Below are positions 55,988-64,000 of a stretch of DNA of 64,000 nt, piece by piece. Every line of letters begins with the position of its first letter. Position 1 is the first letter of the stretch. The stretch is from positions 1 through 64,000 of the forward strand of contig NZ_RJLN01000029.1 of the NCBI RefSeq assembly GCF_003725545.1, read 5' to 3'. The translations under genes and the position numbers were made by a program. The notes below the pieces were generated by a model, which saw nothing but the letters and a program-made list of their open reading frames with translations, did not search any database and was not told where the DNA came from. Source of the stretch: Micromonospora solifontis (lineage in GTDB: Bacteria; Actinomycetota; Actinomycetes; Mycobacteriales; Micromonosporaceae).

Positions 55988-56929
55988 TCAGATCGTCCCG
56001 GTCGTCGTCGGCGCGGGGGCGTCCGTGCCGCCGTCCGTCCCGCGCCGGTCCAGCCACATCCGCTGCAACATGTGCCAGTCTTCCGGATGCCGGGCGATAC
56101 CCGCCGCCAGACCGTCGGCAATCCGCTGGGTCACCGACCGGACCCGGTCGTCCAGCGGCGCGCTGTCCGGATCCGGCAGGGCCACCGGGCCCTCCAGGGC
56201 GGCGCAGGCGGCGTCCGGCTCGTACCACATCGAGGCGACGTAGAGCGGGGCTCCGGTCCGGATGGCCAGCAGCGCCGGACCGGCCGGCATCCGGGTGCGG
56301 CCGCCGAAGAACTCCACCTCGACGCCCCGGGCGGAGAGATCCCGGTCGGCGAGCAGCGGCACCACGGCACCCGCCCGCAGCCGGTCGACCAGCACGTCGA
56401 ACGCGGGACGGTCGCCGCCGTGGGTGGGCAGGATCTCCATGCCGAGGCTCTGCCGGAAGGCGAGGAACCGCTCGTAGACGCCCTCCGGCTTGAGCCGCTC
56501 GGCGACCGTGGTGAGCGGCCAGCCGGTCGCGGCCACCCAGGCGCCGGCGGCGTCCCAGTTGCCGGCGTGCGGCAGCGCGACCACCGCGCCCCGGCCCGTC
56601 GCCACGTCGGCCGCCAGCTTCTCCACCCCGTCCGGGTCGAGGCGGAACCCGGCGAGGATCTCCCGACGGCTCAGTGCGGGCAGCCGGAACGCCTCCATCC
56701 AGTACCGGGCGTACGAGCGCAGGCCGCGCTTCACCAGGTCGTCAAGCTCCGCCTCGGACACCTGCGGGCCGACCACCCGGCGCAGGTTGGCGCGCAGCCG
56801 GGCCGTACCCCCGCCGCCCCGCCGGTGGGCGCGGTCCGCGCCCACCCGGAAGGCGGCGGCGACCACCGGCCGGGGCAGCGCACGGACCAGCCGCCAGCCG
56901 GCGACGTAGCCCGCCTCGGTGAGGTTCAC
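55988..56929 (-). CDS. patA: phosphatidylinositol mannoside acyltransferase
   Basis: 313 residues, LpxL/HtrB-type acyltransferase fold. The catalytic His-x4-Asp-like motif is PHAGNWDAAGAWV (H...D), with ERLKPEGVYERF and PAGPALLAIRTGAPL downstream. In mycobacteria the protein acylates the mannose of PIM1/PIM2. GTG start at 56929 overlaps the pgsA stop (GTGA). Between pgsA and pimA, the standard order. Confidence 0.93.
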   Translation of the reverse strand: MNLTEAGYVAGWRLVRALPRPVVAAAFRVGADRAHRRGGGGTARLRANLRRVVGPQVSEAELDDLVKRGLRSYARYWMEAFRLPALSRREILAGFRLDPDGVEKLAADVATGRGAVVALPHAGNWDAAGAWVAATGWPLTTVAERLKPEGVYERFLAFRQSLGMEILPTHGGDRPAFDVLVDRLRAGAVVPLLADRDLSARGVEVEFFGGRTRMPAGPALLAIRTGAPLYVASMWYEPDAACAALEGPVALPDPDSAPLDDRVRSVTQRIADGLAAGIARHPEDWHMLQRMWLDRRGTDGGTDAPAPTTTGTI

Positions 56930-57546
56930 TCCCGGCCGACCAGCTGCGCCTGCCGGTACACGTGGGCCATCCGCTGCCCCACCGTGAAGATCGACACGGC
57001 GGCGAGCAGCCAGAGCGCGATCGGCAGCGCGAGGTCCAGGCCGAGGCCGGTGAGCAGGCCGCCCACACCGACGATCAGCAGCCGCTCGGTGCGCTCGGCG
57101 ATGCCCACGTTGCAGGTCATGCCGAGACCCTCGGCGCGGGCCTTGACGTAGGAGACCAGCCCGCCCGCCGCCAGGCAGAGCAGCGCGGCGGCCACCCCCG
57201 AGTAGTGGTGCTGGGTGGCCAGCCAGTACGCGACCGCGCCGAAGACGGCGCTGTCGGCGATCCGGTCCATGCTCGAGTCGAGGAACGCCCCGAACTTCGT
57301 GGCGCCGCCGCTCATCCGGGCCATCGTCCCGTCGAGCAGATCGGTGAGCGCGAAAACCGTGACGATCAGCGCCCCGGCGACCAGCTCGCCGCGGGCGCCG
57401 AAGCCGAGCGCGCCGACCAGCACGCCGAGGGTGCCGGTCACGGTGACCGCGTTGGGGGACACGCCCGCGCGGAGCAGCCCGCGCGCGACCGGCTCCACGA
57501 CGCGGGTCATGCCCGCGCGGGCCGTCACTTGGAAGATCTTCGCCAT
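56926..57546 (-). CDS. pgsA: CDP-alcohol phosphatidyltransferase (PI/PI-phosphate synthase)
   Basis: 206 residues, about six membrane helices. The full family motif D-G-x2-A-R-x8-G-x3-D-x3-D is visible as DLLDGTMARMSGGATKFGAF followed by LDSSMDR. By context it makes phosphatidylinositol (phosphate), the substrate of the PIM pathway next to it. ATG at 57546. First gene of pgsA-patA-pimA. Confidence 0.95.
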   Translation of the reverse strand: MAKIFQVTARAGMTRVVEPVARGLLRAGVSPNAVTVTGTLGVLVGALGFGARGELVAGALIVTVFALTDLLDGTMARMSGGATKFGAFLDSSMDRIADSAVFGAVAYWLATQHHYSGVAAALLCLAAGGLVSYVKARAEGLGMTCNVGIAERTERLLIVGVGGLLTGLGLDLALPIALWLLAAVSIFTVGQRMAHVYRQAQLVGRE

Positions 57547-57799
57547 GGCGGTCCCACGATAACGGCCGGCAGCGGCCGGGGACACAGCCGGTCGTCCCGA
57601 CCCGCCAGCCGCTCTTGTGTCGACTCGGTCACGGGTGTGAGATCGAGTGTGGGAGGTGAGCCAGTTCACCGGAACACCGGTCCGCGTACCCGTCGTCCAG
57701 GAGACCACCGGAGGATATCGCCGCGGCACCCGCCCGGGCCGCTTCCCCGTCGCGCGCGGCGGTCGCCACCACCACACCGGCTGAGGGAGGTGCGCCGCC

Positions 57800-59962
57800 A
57801 TGGCGCAGAAAAATCAGGAGAAGGGTGTCACCGGCGGCGCGCCGGTGGTGACCGAACCCGGCAGGGTTCGCAACGTGGTGCTCGTCGGGCACTCCGGCGC
57901 GGGCAAGACCACCCTGGTCGAGGCGCTGCTCGCGGCCAGCGGCACGATCGGCCGGGCCGGCAGCGTCACCGACGGCACCACCGTGTGCGACCACGATCCC
58001 GCCGCCGTACGCCAGCAGCGCTCGGTCGCCCTGGCCTGCGCCCCGCTGCTGCACCGCGACGTCAAGGTCAACCTCCTGGACACCCCCGGATACGGCGACT
58101 TCGTCGGCGAGCTGCGCGCCGGGCTGCGCGCGGCCGACGCGGCGCTGTTCGTGGTCTCCGCCGTCGACGGCATGGACGCGGCCACCGCCGCCCTCTGGGA
58201 GGAGTGCGCCGCGGTGGACATGCCGCGGGCCGTCGCGGTGTCCCGGCTGGACCACCCGCGCGCCGACTTCGACGAGGCCGTCGCGCTCTGCCAGCGGGTC
58301 TTCGGCGACAACGTGCTCCCGCTCTACCTGCCGATGCTCGGCGACGACGGCGAGTCCGTCGCCGGCCTGATGGGGCTGATCACCCGGCGCGTCTTCGACT
58401 ACTCCGAGGGCCTGCCGCCGGCCGTCCGCGAACCGGACCCCGAGCACCTGCCGGCCATCCAGGAGGCCCGCGACGAGCTCATCGAGGGGATCATCGCGGA
58501 GAGCGAGGACGAAACCCTGATGGACCGCTACCTCGGTGGCGAGGAGATCGACACCGAGGTGCTCCTCACCGACCTGGAGAAGGCCGTCGCCCGCGGCCAC
58601 TTCTACCCGGTGGTGCCGGTCTGCGCGGAGACCGGGGTCGGCCTGGACGCGCTGCTCGACGGCCTGGTGGCGGCGTTCCCGTCGCCACCGGAGCACGAGT
58701 TGCCGGCGGTCACCGGCGTGGACGGCTCGCCCCGGCCCCCGCTGGCCTGCGACCCGGACGGCCCGCTGGTCGCCGAGGTGGTCAAGACGACCGTGGACCG
58801 GCACGTCGGCCGGGTCTCCCTGGTCCGGGTCTTCTCCGGCACGCTCCGCCCCGACCAGCAGATCCACGTCTCCGGGCACGGCATGGCCGAGCGCGGCCAC
58901 CCCGACCACGACGCCGACGAGCGGGTCGGCCACATCTACAGCCCGCTCGGCGCGACGCTGCGCGAGGTGTCCGCCGCGGTGGCCGGGGATATCTGCGCGA
59001 TCACCAAGTCGGGCAGCGCGGAGACCGGTGACACCATCTCCGCCAAGGACGAGCCGCTGCTCGTCGCCCCGTGGGAGATGCCGGAGCCGCTGCTGCCGGT
59101 GGCCATCGTGGCGAAGAGCCGGGCCGACGAGGACGCCCTGGCCCGCAACCTGGCCCGGCTGGTCGCCGGCGACCCGACGCTGCGGCTGGACCGCAACGCC
59201 GAGACCCACCAGCTGGTGCTCTGGTGCATGGGCGAGGCGCACGCCGACGTGGTGCTGGACCGGCTGCGGGCCGGCGGCGTCGAGCTGGAGACCGAGCCGG
59301 TCCGGGTCGCGCTGCGCGAGACGTTCACCGCCGCCGCCAAGGGGCACGGCCGGCACGTGAAGCAGTCCGGCGGGCACGGCCAGTACGCGGTCTGCGACAT
59401 CGAGGTGGAGCCGCTGCCGCGCGGGGTCGGCTTCGAATTCGTGGACAAGGTGGTCGGCGGGGCGGTCCCGCACAACTACATCCCGTCCGTGGAGAAGGGC
59501 GTCCGGGCCCAGATGGAACGCGGTCTGGTCGCCGGCTGCCCGGTGGTGGACCTGCGGGTGACCCTCTTCGACGGCAAGGCGCACAGCGTCGACTCCTCCG
59601 ACGCGGCGTTCCAGACCGCCGGCGCGCTGGCGCTGCGCGACGCCGCCGAGAAGGGCCAGCCGGCGCTGCTGGAACCCGTCGACGAGGTGACCATCCGGGT
59701 GCCCGACGCGTCCGTGGGCGCGGTGATGGGCGACCTCTCCGGCCGGCGCGGCCGGGTGCTCGGCACCGAGCCCGACCCCGCCGCCGAGGGGCGCACCCTG
59801 GTCCGGGCCGAGGTGCCCGCGACCGAGCTGCTCCGGTACGCGGTGGAGCTGCGCTCGATGACCGCCGGCACCGGCACCTTCCGGCGCGAGTTCGCCCGCT
59901 ACGAGCCGATGCCCGCCCACCTCGCCGAGCAGATCCGCAAGGAAGCCGCCACCCGCCCCTGA
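57800..59962 (+). CDS. EF-G-like translational GTPase (FusA2/EF-G II type)
   Basis: 720 residues with all five EF-G-like domains. P loop is GHSGAGKTT rather than the canonical GHVDHGKTT; DTPGYGDF is G3. The G4 motif NKxD is replaced by SRLDHPRAD, so Ser-Arg stand for Asn-Lys. Domain IV (RHVKQSGGHGQYAVCDIEVE) and V are present. Such EF-G-like paralogues occur in many actinobacteria alongside true FusA; role unclear, possibly ribosome recycling or stress. ATG 57800 follows GGGAGG. Confidence 0.92.
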   Translation: MAQKNQEKGVTGGAPVVTEPGRVRNVVLVGHSGAGKTTLVEALLAASGTIGRAGSVTDGTTVCDHDPAAVRQQRSVALACAPLLHRDVKVNLLDTPGYGDFVGELRAGLRAADAALFVVSAVDGMDAATAALWEECAAVDMPRAVAVSRLDHPRADFDEAVALCQRVFGDNVLPLYLPMLGDDGESVAGLMGLITRRVFDYSEGLPPAVREPDPEHLPAIQEARDELIEGIIAESEDETLMDRYLGGEEIDTEVLLTDLEKAVARGHFYPVVPVCAETGVGLDALLDGLVAAFPSPPEHELPAVTGVDGSPRPPLACDPDGPLVAEVVKTTVDRHVGRVSLVRVFSGTLRPDQQIHVSGHGMAERGHPDHDADERVGHIYSPLGATLREVSAAVAGDICAITKSGSAETGDTISAKDEPLLVAPWEMPEPLLPVAIVAKSRADEDALARNLARLVAGDPTLRLDRNAETHQLVLWCMGEAHADVVLDRLRAGGVELETEPVRVALRETFTAAAKGHGRHVKQSGGHGQYAVCDIEVEPLPRGVGFEFVDKVVGGAVPHNYIPSVEKGVRAQMERGLVAGCPVVDLRVTLFDGKAHSVDSSDAAFQTAGALALRDAAEKGQPALLEPVDEVTIRVPDASVGAVMGDLSGRRGRVLGTEPDPAAEGRTLVRAEVPATELLRYAVELRSMTAGTGTFRREFARYEPMPAHLAEQIRKEAATRP

Positions 59963-60006
59963 CCTATCCCGCCCCCGCACCACCGTGGCGCCCCCGCCGC
60001 TTGGGG

Positions 60007-60066
60007 CCTAATTCACGGAAATAGTGGTCTCCGCAGAGCGAGAGGCCACTATTTGCGTGAATTAGG
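60007..60066. repeat. 25-bp inverted repeat after the EF-G-like gene
   Basis: Arms 60007-60031 and 60042-60066 are reverse complements with two mismatches around a 10-base loop. Part of each arm (ATAGTGG, GGCCACTATTT) matches the repeat at 13321. It lies between convergent genes and may stop transcription both ways. Confidence 0.7.
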
Positions 60067-60069
60067 GCG

Positions 60070-60209
60070 GATCTTGGAGCGCGGCGGCGCGCCCACGGCG
60101 CGGGGCGAGCGGCGCGGGCCGGCACGGCGCGGGCCGGCACGGCACGGCGCGGGCCAGCGCGGCGCGGCGCGGTGCGGGAGGCGCGGGAGGCGCGGAAGGG
60201 GCGAGGGTG
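60070..60209. repeat. GC-only low-complexity stretch
   Basis: A run of CGGCACGGCGCGGGC-like units and GGCGCGGGA repeats occupies the gap before the aldo/keto reductase stop. I see no gene in it. Such DNA is prone to slippage and to assembly error. Confidence 0.6.
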
Positions 60210-61268
60210 TCAGGGGCGGGCGGCGGGGATGGGTGGCATCGGCCAGTGCGGGCGGTCGGCGTCCCGGAGGGCGGCCGACCGCAGGGCGGCGAGCTGGCGT
60301 TCCACCTCGGCGAACTGGTCGGCGGCGAGTGGTCCCCGGTGCAGGGCGGCCGCGTTCTCCTCCACCTGGGCGACGGTCCGCGCCCCCGGGATCGGCACGG
60401 TGCGGCCGCTGCGCGCCCAGATCCAGCCGAGTGCGCCCTGGACGAGGGTGCGGCCGTCGGCGGTCAGCGCGCTCCGCACGGCCGCCACCCGGCGCAGCCA
60501 CTCGGGTGCCGGGCGGCCGCTGCGGAACCACTCCAGCCAGGTCGGCGCGGTGCCGCGGATGTCGTCGCGGGGCAGCGTGGTGTCGGCCGTGTACTTGCCG
60601 GTGAGCAGCCCCATCCCGAGCGGCCCCCGGGCGACGCTGGCCAGGTCGTGCTTCTCGCAGACGGCCAGCATGGCCGGCGCGTCGCGGAGCACCGACAGGC
60701 CGTGCTGCACGGCCGTGGCCCGGGGGGCGACCTGGGCGAACGCGCCGGCCCGGTCGGCCCGGTCGGTGCTCCAGCCGTACGCCCGGACGAGCCCGTCGGC
60801 GACCAGGTCCTCCAGGGTGTCGATCAGCGCCTCGGCGCGCGGCGTCGGCAGGTCCCCGAGGTGCAGCTGGTAGAGGTCGATCCGGTCGGTGTCCAGCCGG
60901 CGCAGCGAGTCGGTGACCGCCCGCCGCAGGTACCCGGGCGAGGCGTCCTCCCCGGTGGCCTGCCGGGACGCCTCGTCGAAGGTGTAGCCCCACTTGGTGG
61001 CGATCACCGCCTCGTCGCGGCGGCCGGCGAGCGCCCGGCCGAGGATCCGTTCGCCGTGCCCGGCCCCGTACGTGTCGGCGGTGTCGAAGAGGGTCACCCC
61101 GAGGTCGAGCGCGCGACGGACGGCCCGGATCGACTCCGCGTCGTCGACCGCGCCCCACCCCAGCGGTCGGGAGCCCTCCGCCCACGGGCCGCCGATCGCC
61201 CAGCACCCCATGCCGAGGGCACTGACCTCGATGCCGCTGCGGCCCAGCGTCCGCGTGCTCACTGCCAT
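60210..61268 (-). CDS. aldo/keto reductase
   Basis: 352 residues, (beta/alpha)8 barrel. The catalytic Tyr is in DTADTYGAGHGERILGRAL, Lys in VIATKWGYTFD, and His in YQLHLGD; the C-terminal phosphate loop is VPIPGARTVAQVEENA. Reduces carbonyl compounds with NADPH; belongs to the large group near AKR11/13-type, substrate unknown. ATG 61268. Confidence 0.9.
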   Translation of the reverse strand: MAVSTRTLGRSGIEVSALGMGCWAIGGPWAEGSRPLGWGAVDDAESIRAVRRALDLGVTLFDTADTYGAGHGERILGRALAGRRDEAVIATKWGYTFDEASRQATGEDASPGYLRRAVTDSLRRLDTDRIDLYQLHLGDLPTPRAEALIDTLEDLVADGLVRAYGWSTDRADRAGAFAQVAPRATAVQHGLSVLRDAPAMLAVCEKHDLASVARGPLGMGLLTGKYTADTTLPRDDIRGTAPTWLEWFRSGRPAPEWLRRVAAVRSALTADGRTLVQGALGWIWARSGRTVPIPGARTVAQVEENAAALHRGPLAADQFAEVERQLAALRSAALRDADRPHWPMPPIPAARP

Positions 61269-61345
61269 CGCCGCATCCTGCCACCTTCCGGTCCGGGACG
61301 GGCGGGATCGTCACCGCCCGCCGACGGCGCGGGCACGGGTGGTGC

Positions 61346-61972
61346 TCAGCCCGTCACGGCGTACGCGAGGACCACCGGCTCGGGCTGCCCGGCCCAGGCG
61401 CCGGTGAGCCGCGCGGGGCCGGACGCCGCGTCGGCGGCCGGCCGCCGTACCAGGGCGAGCGTGGCCGCTCCGGCCCGGATCAGCGTGGGATCGCCGTCGA
61501 CCACCGTCCCGGGTACGCCGAGCACCGGGGCCTGGTCGCTGCGGCCCGGCGTCACCGTCATGCTCGGCGGACGCACCTCCCGCCGGCCGTCGACCTCGAA
61601 GTACTCCTCGGCCTGCCCCGCCCCGGCGAGGACCGCGGCGGCCAGCGCCGCCTGGTAGACCGGGTCGCCGACGGCGTCGTACACCCAGCGCCGGCCCAGC
61701 ACGGAGTGCTCGGTGGTGCCGACGAGCCAGCCTTCGGCGCCGGCGAGCGGCGCGCCCCGATAGGTCAACGGGGCCTGCAGGACCGGACCGTCGCCCATCC
61801 GGACGAGCATCGTCTCGATGCCCACCTCGCCGTCCGGGTCGTCGAACCGGTACCCGGCGACCCGGACGGCCTCCGCACCGGCGGCACCGGTGAACCAGGG
61901 CCGGGTGGGCAGCCAGGCGGCGAGCAGGTCGAGCTTCGAGGGGCGCAGTTCCGCGCGGTGCAGCAGAGCCAT
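61346..61972 (-). CDS. maltokinase N-terminal-cap-like protein
   Basis: 208 residues. The start MALLHRAELRPSKLDLLAAW and LPTRPWF resemble the N-terminal cap domain of maltokinases (Mak), found in actinobacteria also as stand-alone proteins. No kinase domain follows. Residues about 60-130 (YRGAPLAGAEGWLVGTTEHS, RRWVYDAVGDPVY) continue the cap fold. Its role is unknown; no trehalose or maltose genes are next to it. Confidence 0.75.
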   Translation of the reverse strand: MALLHRAELRPSKLDLLAAWLPTRPWFTGAAGAEAVRVAGYRFDDPDGEVGIETMLVRMGDGPVLQAPLTYRGAPLAGAEGWLVGTTEHSVLGRRWVYDAVGDPVYQAALAAAVLAGAGQAEEYFEVDGRREVRPPSMTVTPGRSDQAPVLGVPGTVVDGDPTLIRAGAATLALVRRPAADAASGPARLTGAWAGQPEPVVLAYAVTG

Positions 61973-62052
61973 GTGGCGGATCGTACTGTCGAAAGGGGGC
62001 CGCCGAGGTTTCGGGATCTTGGCGGCGAGGCATTCCGCGCCCGGAGGTGGGC

Positions 62053-62586
62053 ATGGGCGTCACGGCGGACGAGGTCCACCGGGCCACCGAGGTACGGCCG
62101 GCGCCCCGCTGGGTGGCGCCGACGTTCGTCGTGCTGGCCCTGCTGACCCTGCCCTGGATCGGTTACCTGGCGCTGACCCTGCCCCGGCACGCGGTGGCCG
62201 TGCACTACCGGGCCGCCTGGGTCGGCTTCGACCTGGGCCTGGTGGCGTTGCTGGCGCTGACGGCCTGGCGGGCGTACCGGGGGGACCGGCGGGTGGTGGT
62301 GGCGGCCACCGCCACCGCGACCCTGCTCGCGGTGGACGCCTGGTTCGACGTCGTCACCACCCCGGCCGGGCCGGACCTGGTCGTGTCGGTGCTCTCCGCG
62401 GCGCTGGTGGAGCTGCCGTTGGCCGCCGTCTGCCTGTGGATCGCCCGACACGGGGACCGCATGGTGGCGCGGCGGCTGCGGCTGCTCGCGGTCCGGGCGC
62501 AGCTCGCGACCGACCGCGCCGACGCGGCCCGACGGACGGCCGTCACCGCCCGGCGGCGTCTCGCCCGGTTCCGAGGTCGGCGCTGA
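62053..62586 (+). CDS. four-helix membrane protein
   Basis: 177 residues. About four hydrophobic helices (VAPTFVVLALLTLPWIGYLA, AAWVGFDLGLVALLALTAW, VVVAATATATLLAVDAWFDV, LSAALVELPLAAVCLWIA) and a basic, Arg-rich tail of about 50 residues. ATG 62053 has GGAGG six bases upstream. Resembles uncharacterised actinobacterial membrane proteins; no known function. Confidence 0.8.
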   Translation: MGVTADEVHRATEVRPAPRWVAPTFVVLALLTLPWIGYLALTLPRHAVAVHYRAAWVGFDLGLVALLALTAWRAYRGDRRVVVAATATATLLAVDAWFDVVTTPAGPDLVVSVLSAALVELPLAAVCLWIARHGDRMVARRLRLLAVRAQLATDRADAARRTAVTARRRLARFRGRR

Positions 62587-62619
62587 CCCGTCCCGGCTCG
62601 GGCGCGGGGTTGGTCGGGG

Positions 62620-63177
62620 TCAGGCCGGCCAGGCCTTGGCGAACAGGTCCCGGGTGTCGGCGAGCAACTGCGGCAGCACCTTGGTCCGGCCGATCACCGG
62701 CATGAAGTTGGCGTCGCCGCCCCAGCGCGGCACCACGTGCTGGTGCAGGTGGGCGGCGATGCCGGCGCCGGCCACGCCGCCCTGGTTCAGGCCCAGGTTG
62801 AAGCCGTGCGCGTTGGAGACCCGGCGGACCACCCGCATGGCGTCCTTGGTGAACGCGGCCAGCTCGGCGGTCTCCGGGGCGTCCAGCTCGGTGTAGTCGG
62901 CGACGTGCCGGTACGGGCAGACCAGCAGGTGGCCCGGGTTGTACGGGTAGAGGTTGAGCACCGCGAAGACGTGCTCGCCCCGGGCGACGATCAGGCTCTC
63001 GTCCGGCGGCAGGCCGGGGGCGCGGCAGAACGGACAACCGGTGGGCTTCTCGTAGCCGCCCTCGGGGCGGTCCTCGCCGGAGATGTAGGTCATCCGGTGC
63101 GGCGTCCAGAGCCGTTCCAGCCCGTCCGCCAGGCCGTTGTCCGTGCCGTCCTCGAAGTGTCGATCCGCCCCAGTCAC
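62620..63177 (-). CDS. HIT-family hydrolase/phosphorylase (Ap4A phosphorylase-like)
   Basis: 185 residues. CPFCRAPGLPPDESLIV holds a zinc-type Cys pair, and the HIT triad is HLHQHVVPRWGGDANFM. The mycobacterial homologue at the same place (beside pgsA) is an Ap4A phosphorylase, so Ap4A breakdown is likely. GTG 63177 (VTGADRHFEDGTDNG) chosen over an upstream ATG that adds non-family residues; the weak ribosome site leaves the start open. Confidence 0.9.
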   Translation of the reverse strand: MTGADRHFEDGTDNGLADGLERLWTPHRMTYISGEDRPEGGYEKPTGCPFCRAPGLPPDESLIVARGEHVFAVLNLYPYNPGHLLVCPYRHVADYTELDAPETAELAAFTKDAMRVVRRVSNAHGFNLGLNQGGVAGAGIAAHLHQHVVPRWGGDANFMPVIGRTKVLPQLLADTRDLFAKAWPA

Positions 63178-63193
63178 ACCGCAGATCCTACGG

Positions 63194-64000
63194 TCACCGC
63201 ACCGGATCCCACCCGTCCGCACCGGCCAGCCAGGCGCGCCGGGTGAGCCGGGCCGCCTCGTCGGCGGTCAGCTGGGGCCGGTCGGGGCCGGCGCCGGCGC
63301 CCGGGCCGACGTTGGCGTACTCGGCGTACCGGGCGTCGCGCCAGGGCCAGGTGCCGAAGTCGCTCCACGGCGTTCCGGGACGGACGTGCGCCCCGAGCCA
63401 GGACTCGCGGATCACGGTCGACGGCGCGGCGGCCGGGTCGTTGCCCGGGTGCCAGGGGCGGCCGAGCGAGACGGTGCCGGGCTCGGCCGTACCGGTCAGC
63501 CGGCTGCGGCTGACCAGGAAGCCGTACGGGACGGCCCGGTCGGTGCTGGCCGCCGTGACGTACCCGTTGTTGGTGGTGGAACCGCGAGTGAGCGACCGCA
63601 GCTCGCAGCGGTCGAGGACGGCGGTGCCGCGACCGAAGATGACGTCGACGTCCCCCTCGATCAGGCAGTTCCGCAGGTACGCGCGGCTCGCCGTGGCGAC
63701 ATCGGGGGTGTTGAGGTAGAGGGTGTCCTGGTTGCCGAGGAATCGGACGTGTTCGAAGACCAGCCGGTCGGCGCGGGTGAGCACGGCGACCGCCTGCCGG
63801 TTGGTGATCTCGGGGTGGGCGGCCTCATCGAAGAGGTTGGCGAAGGTGAGGTTGCGGGCGGTGAACCCGGCGCCGGAGACGGTGACCGAGGCGCTGCCGG
63901 AGGTGCCCCAGGTGCCGCCGCCGGGCTTCGGCGTGCCGTTGGCCCGGTCGTCGGCGATGAGCACGTCGGCCGGGCATTCGCCGAGCCCGCGCAGCACGAC
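63194..64000 (-). CDS. pectinesterase-family protein (CE8), N-terminus outside window
   Basis: The visible 268 residues form a right-handed beta helix of the pectin methylesterase type. Catalytic acids appear in FLGNQDTLYL and DVDVIFG, with the Arg of LGRPWHP; TARNLTFANLF and the YLRNCLIEGDVDVIFG stretch are family motifs. The C-terminus ends WLAGADGWDPVR. The start and any signal peptide lie beyond the window edge. Probably secreted and acting on plant pectin. Confidence 0.88.
   Translation of the reverse strand, partial: VVLRGLGECPADVLIADDRANGTPKPGGGTWGTSGSASVTVSGAGFTARNLTFANLFDEAAHPEITNRQAVAVLTRADRLVFEHVRFLGNQDTLYLNTPDVATASRAYLRNCLIEGDVDVIFGRGTAVLDRCELRSLTRGSTTNNGYVTAASTDRAVPYGFLVSRSRLTGTAEPGTVSLGRPWHPGNDPAAAPSTVIRESWLGAHVRPGTPWSDFGTWPWRDARYAEYANVGPGAGAGPDRPQLTADEAARLTRRAWLAGADGWDPVR

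Noticed and set aside
1..64000. Biosynthetic gene cluster, prophage, CRISPR array, insertion sequence, tRNA or rRNA
   Set aside because: No polyketide or peptide synthase modules, integrase, transposase, spaced direct repeats or structural RNA sequences were recognised by reading.

Overview
The DNA is very GC-rich, codes densely on both strands with strong third-position GC, and carries the phosphatidylinositol-mannoside genes pgsA-patA-pimA next to pdxS-pdxT-yebC and ruvCAB-yajC-secDF-apt-rel. That combination points to a high-GC actinomycete. The gene order, the secreted S1 protease and SGNH lipase, and the intergenic GGGGCCCC-type repeats suggest a member of the Micromonosporaceae (Micromonospora or a close relative). 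This placement is inference; no 16S gene is present.

Layout. 1-12.2 kb: rarA, a GNAT acetyltransferase, an MFS exporter with its ArsR-type regulator, a broken S8 protease, a RmlD-like oxidoreductase, aspS, a DUF998 membrane protein, a broken MFS gene and a secreted S1 protease. 12.4-16.6 kb: SGNH hydrolase, acyl-ACP desaturase, hisS and a metallo-hydrolase. 16.8-28.1 kb: two membrane-anchored cyclophilins, then the convergent housekeeping series ruvC-ruvA-ruvB, yajC-secD-secF, apt, rel (all minus). 28.2-51.5 kb: about 23 kb of metabolic, transport and regulatory genes sits between ruvC and yebC: a 3-hydroxybutyrate dehydrogenase/regulator pair, a QacA-type exporter with TetR, a broken flavin monooxygenase facing an intact TetR, a branched-chain amino-acid (Liv) ABC operon ending in a stand-alone B12-binding protein, a flavin monooxygenase facing a GntR-TetR fusion regulator, dnaE, a PadR/membrane pair and a TetR facing a TIM-barrel-like protein. 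51.5-57.5 kb: yebC, pdxT, pdxS, a small membrane protein, pimA, patA, pgsA. 57.8-64 kb: an EF-G-like GTPase, aldo/keto reductase, a maltokinase-cap-like protein, a membrane protein, a HIT hydrolase and a pectinesterase-like protein cut by the window edge.

How genes work together. Holliday-junction processing (RuvABC), Sec-dependent export (YajC-SecD-SecF), purine salvage and stringent response (Apt, Rel), pyridoxal phosphate synthesis (PdxS-PdxT) and mannosylated inositol phospholipid synthesis (PgsA-PatA-PimA) each form tight co-directional runs, several with ATGA or GTGA start/stop overlaps. Exporters and monooxygenases are each paired with a regulator, and several of these pairs have a clear palindromic or repeated candidate operator between or upstream of them.

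Notable points. Three separate genes (S8 protease, MFS transporter, FAD monooxygenase) keep good N- and C-terminal ends but lack the middle and change frame at the join, so they are either true deletion pseudogenes or assembly collapses. The first of the two cyclophilins has lost its catalytic arginine. A CarH/LitR-like B12 sensor module without a DNA-binding domain is translationally coupled to livM. No tRNA, rRNA, CRISPR array, insertion sequence or prophage was recognised.
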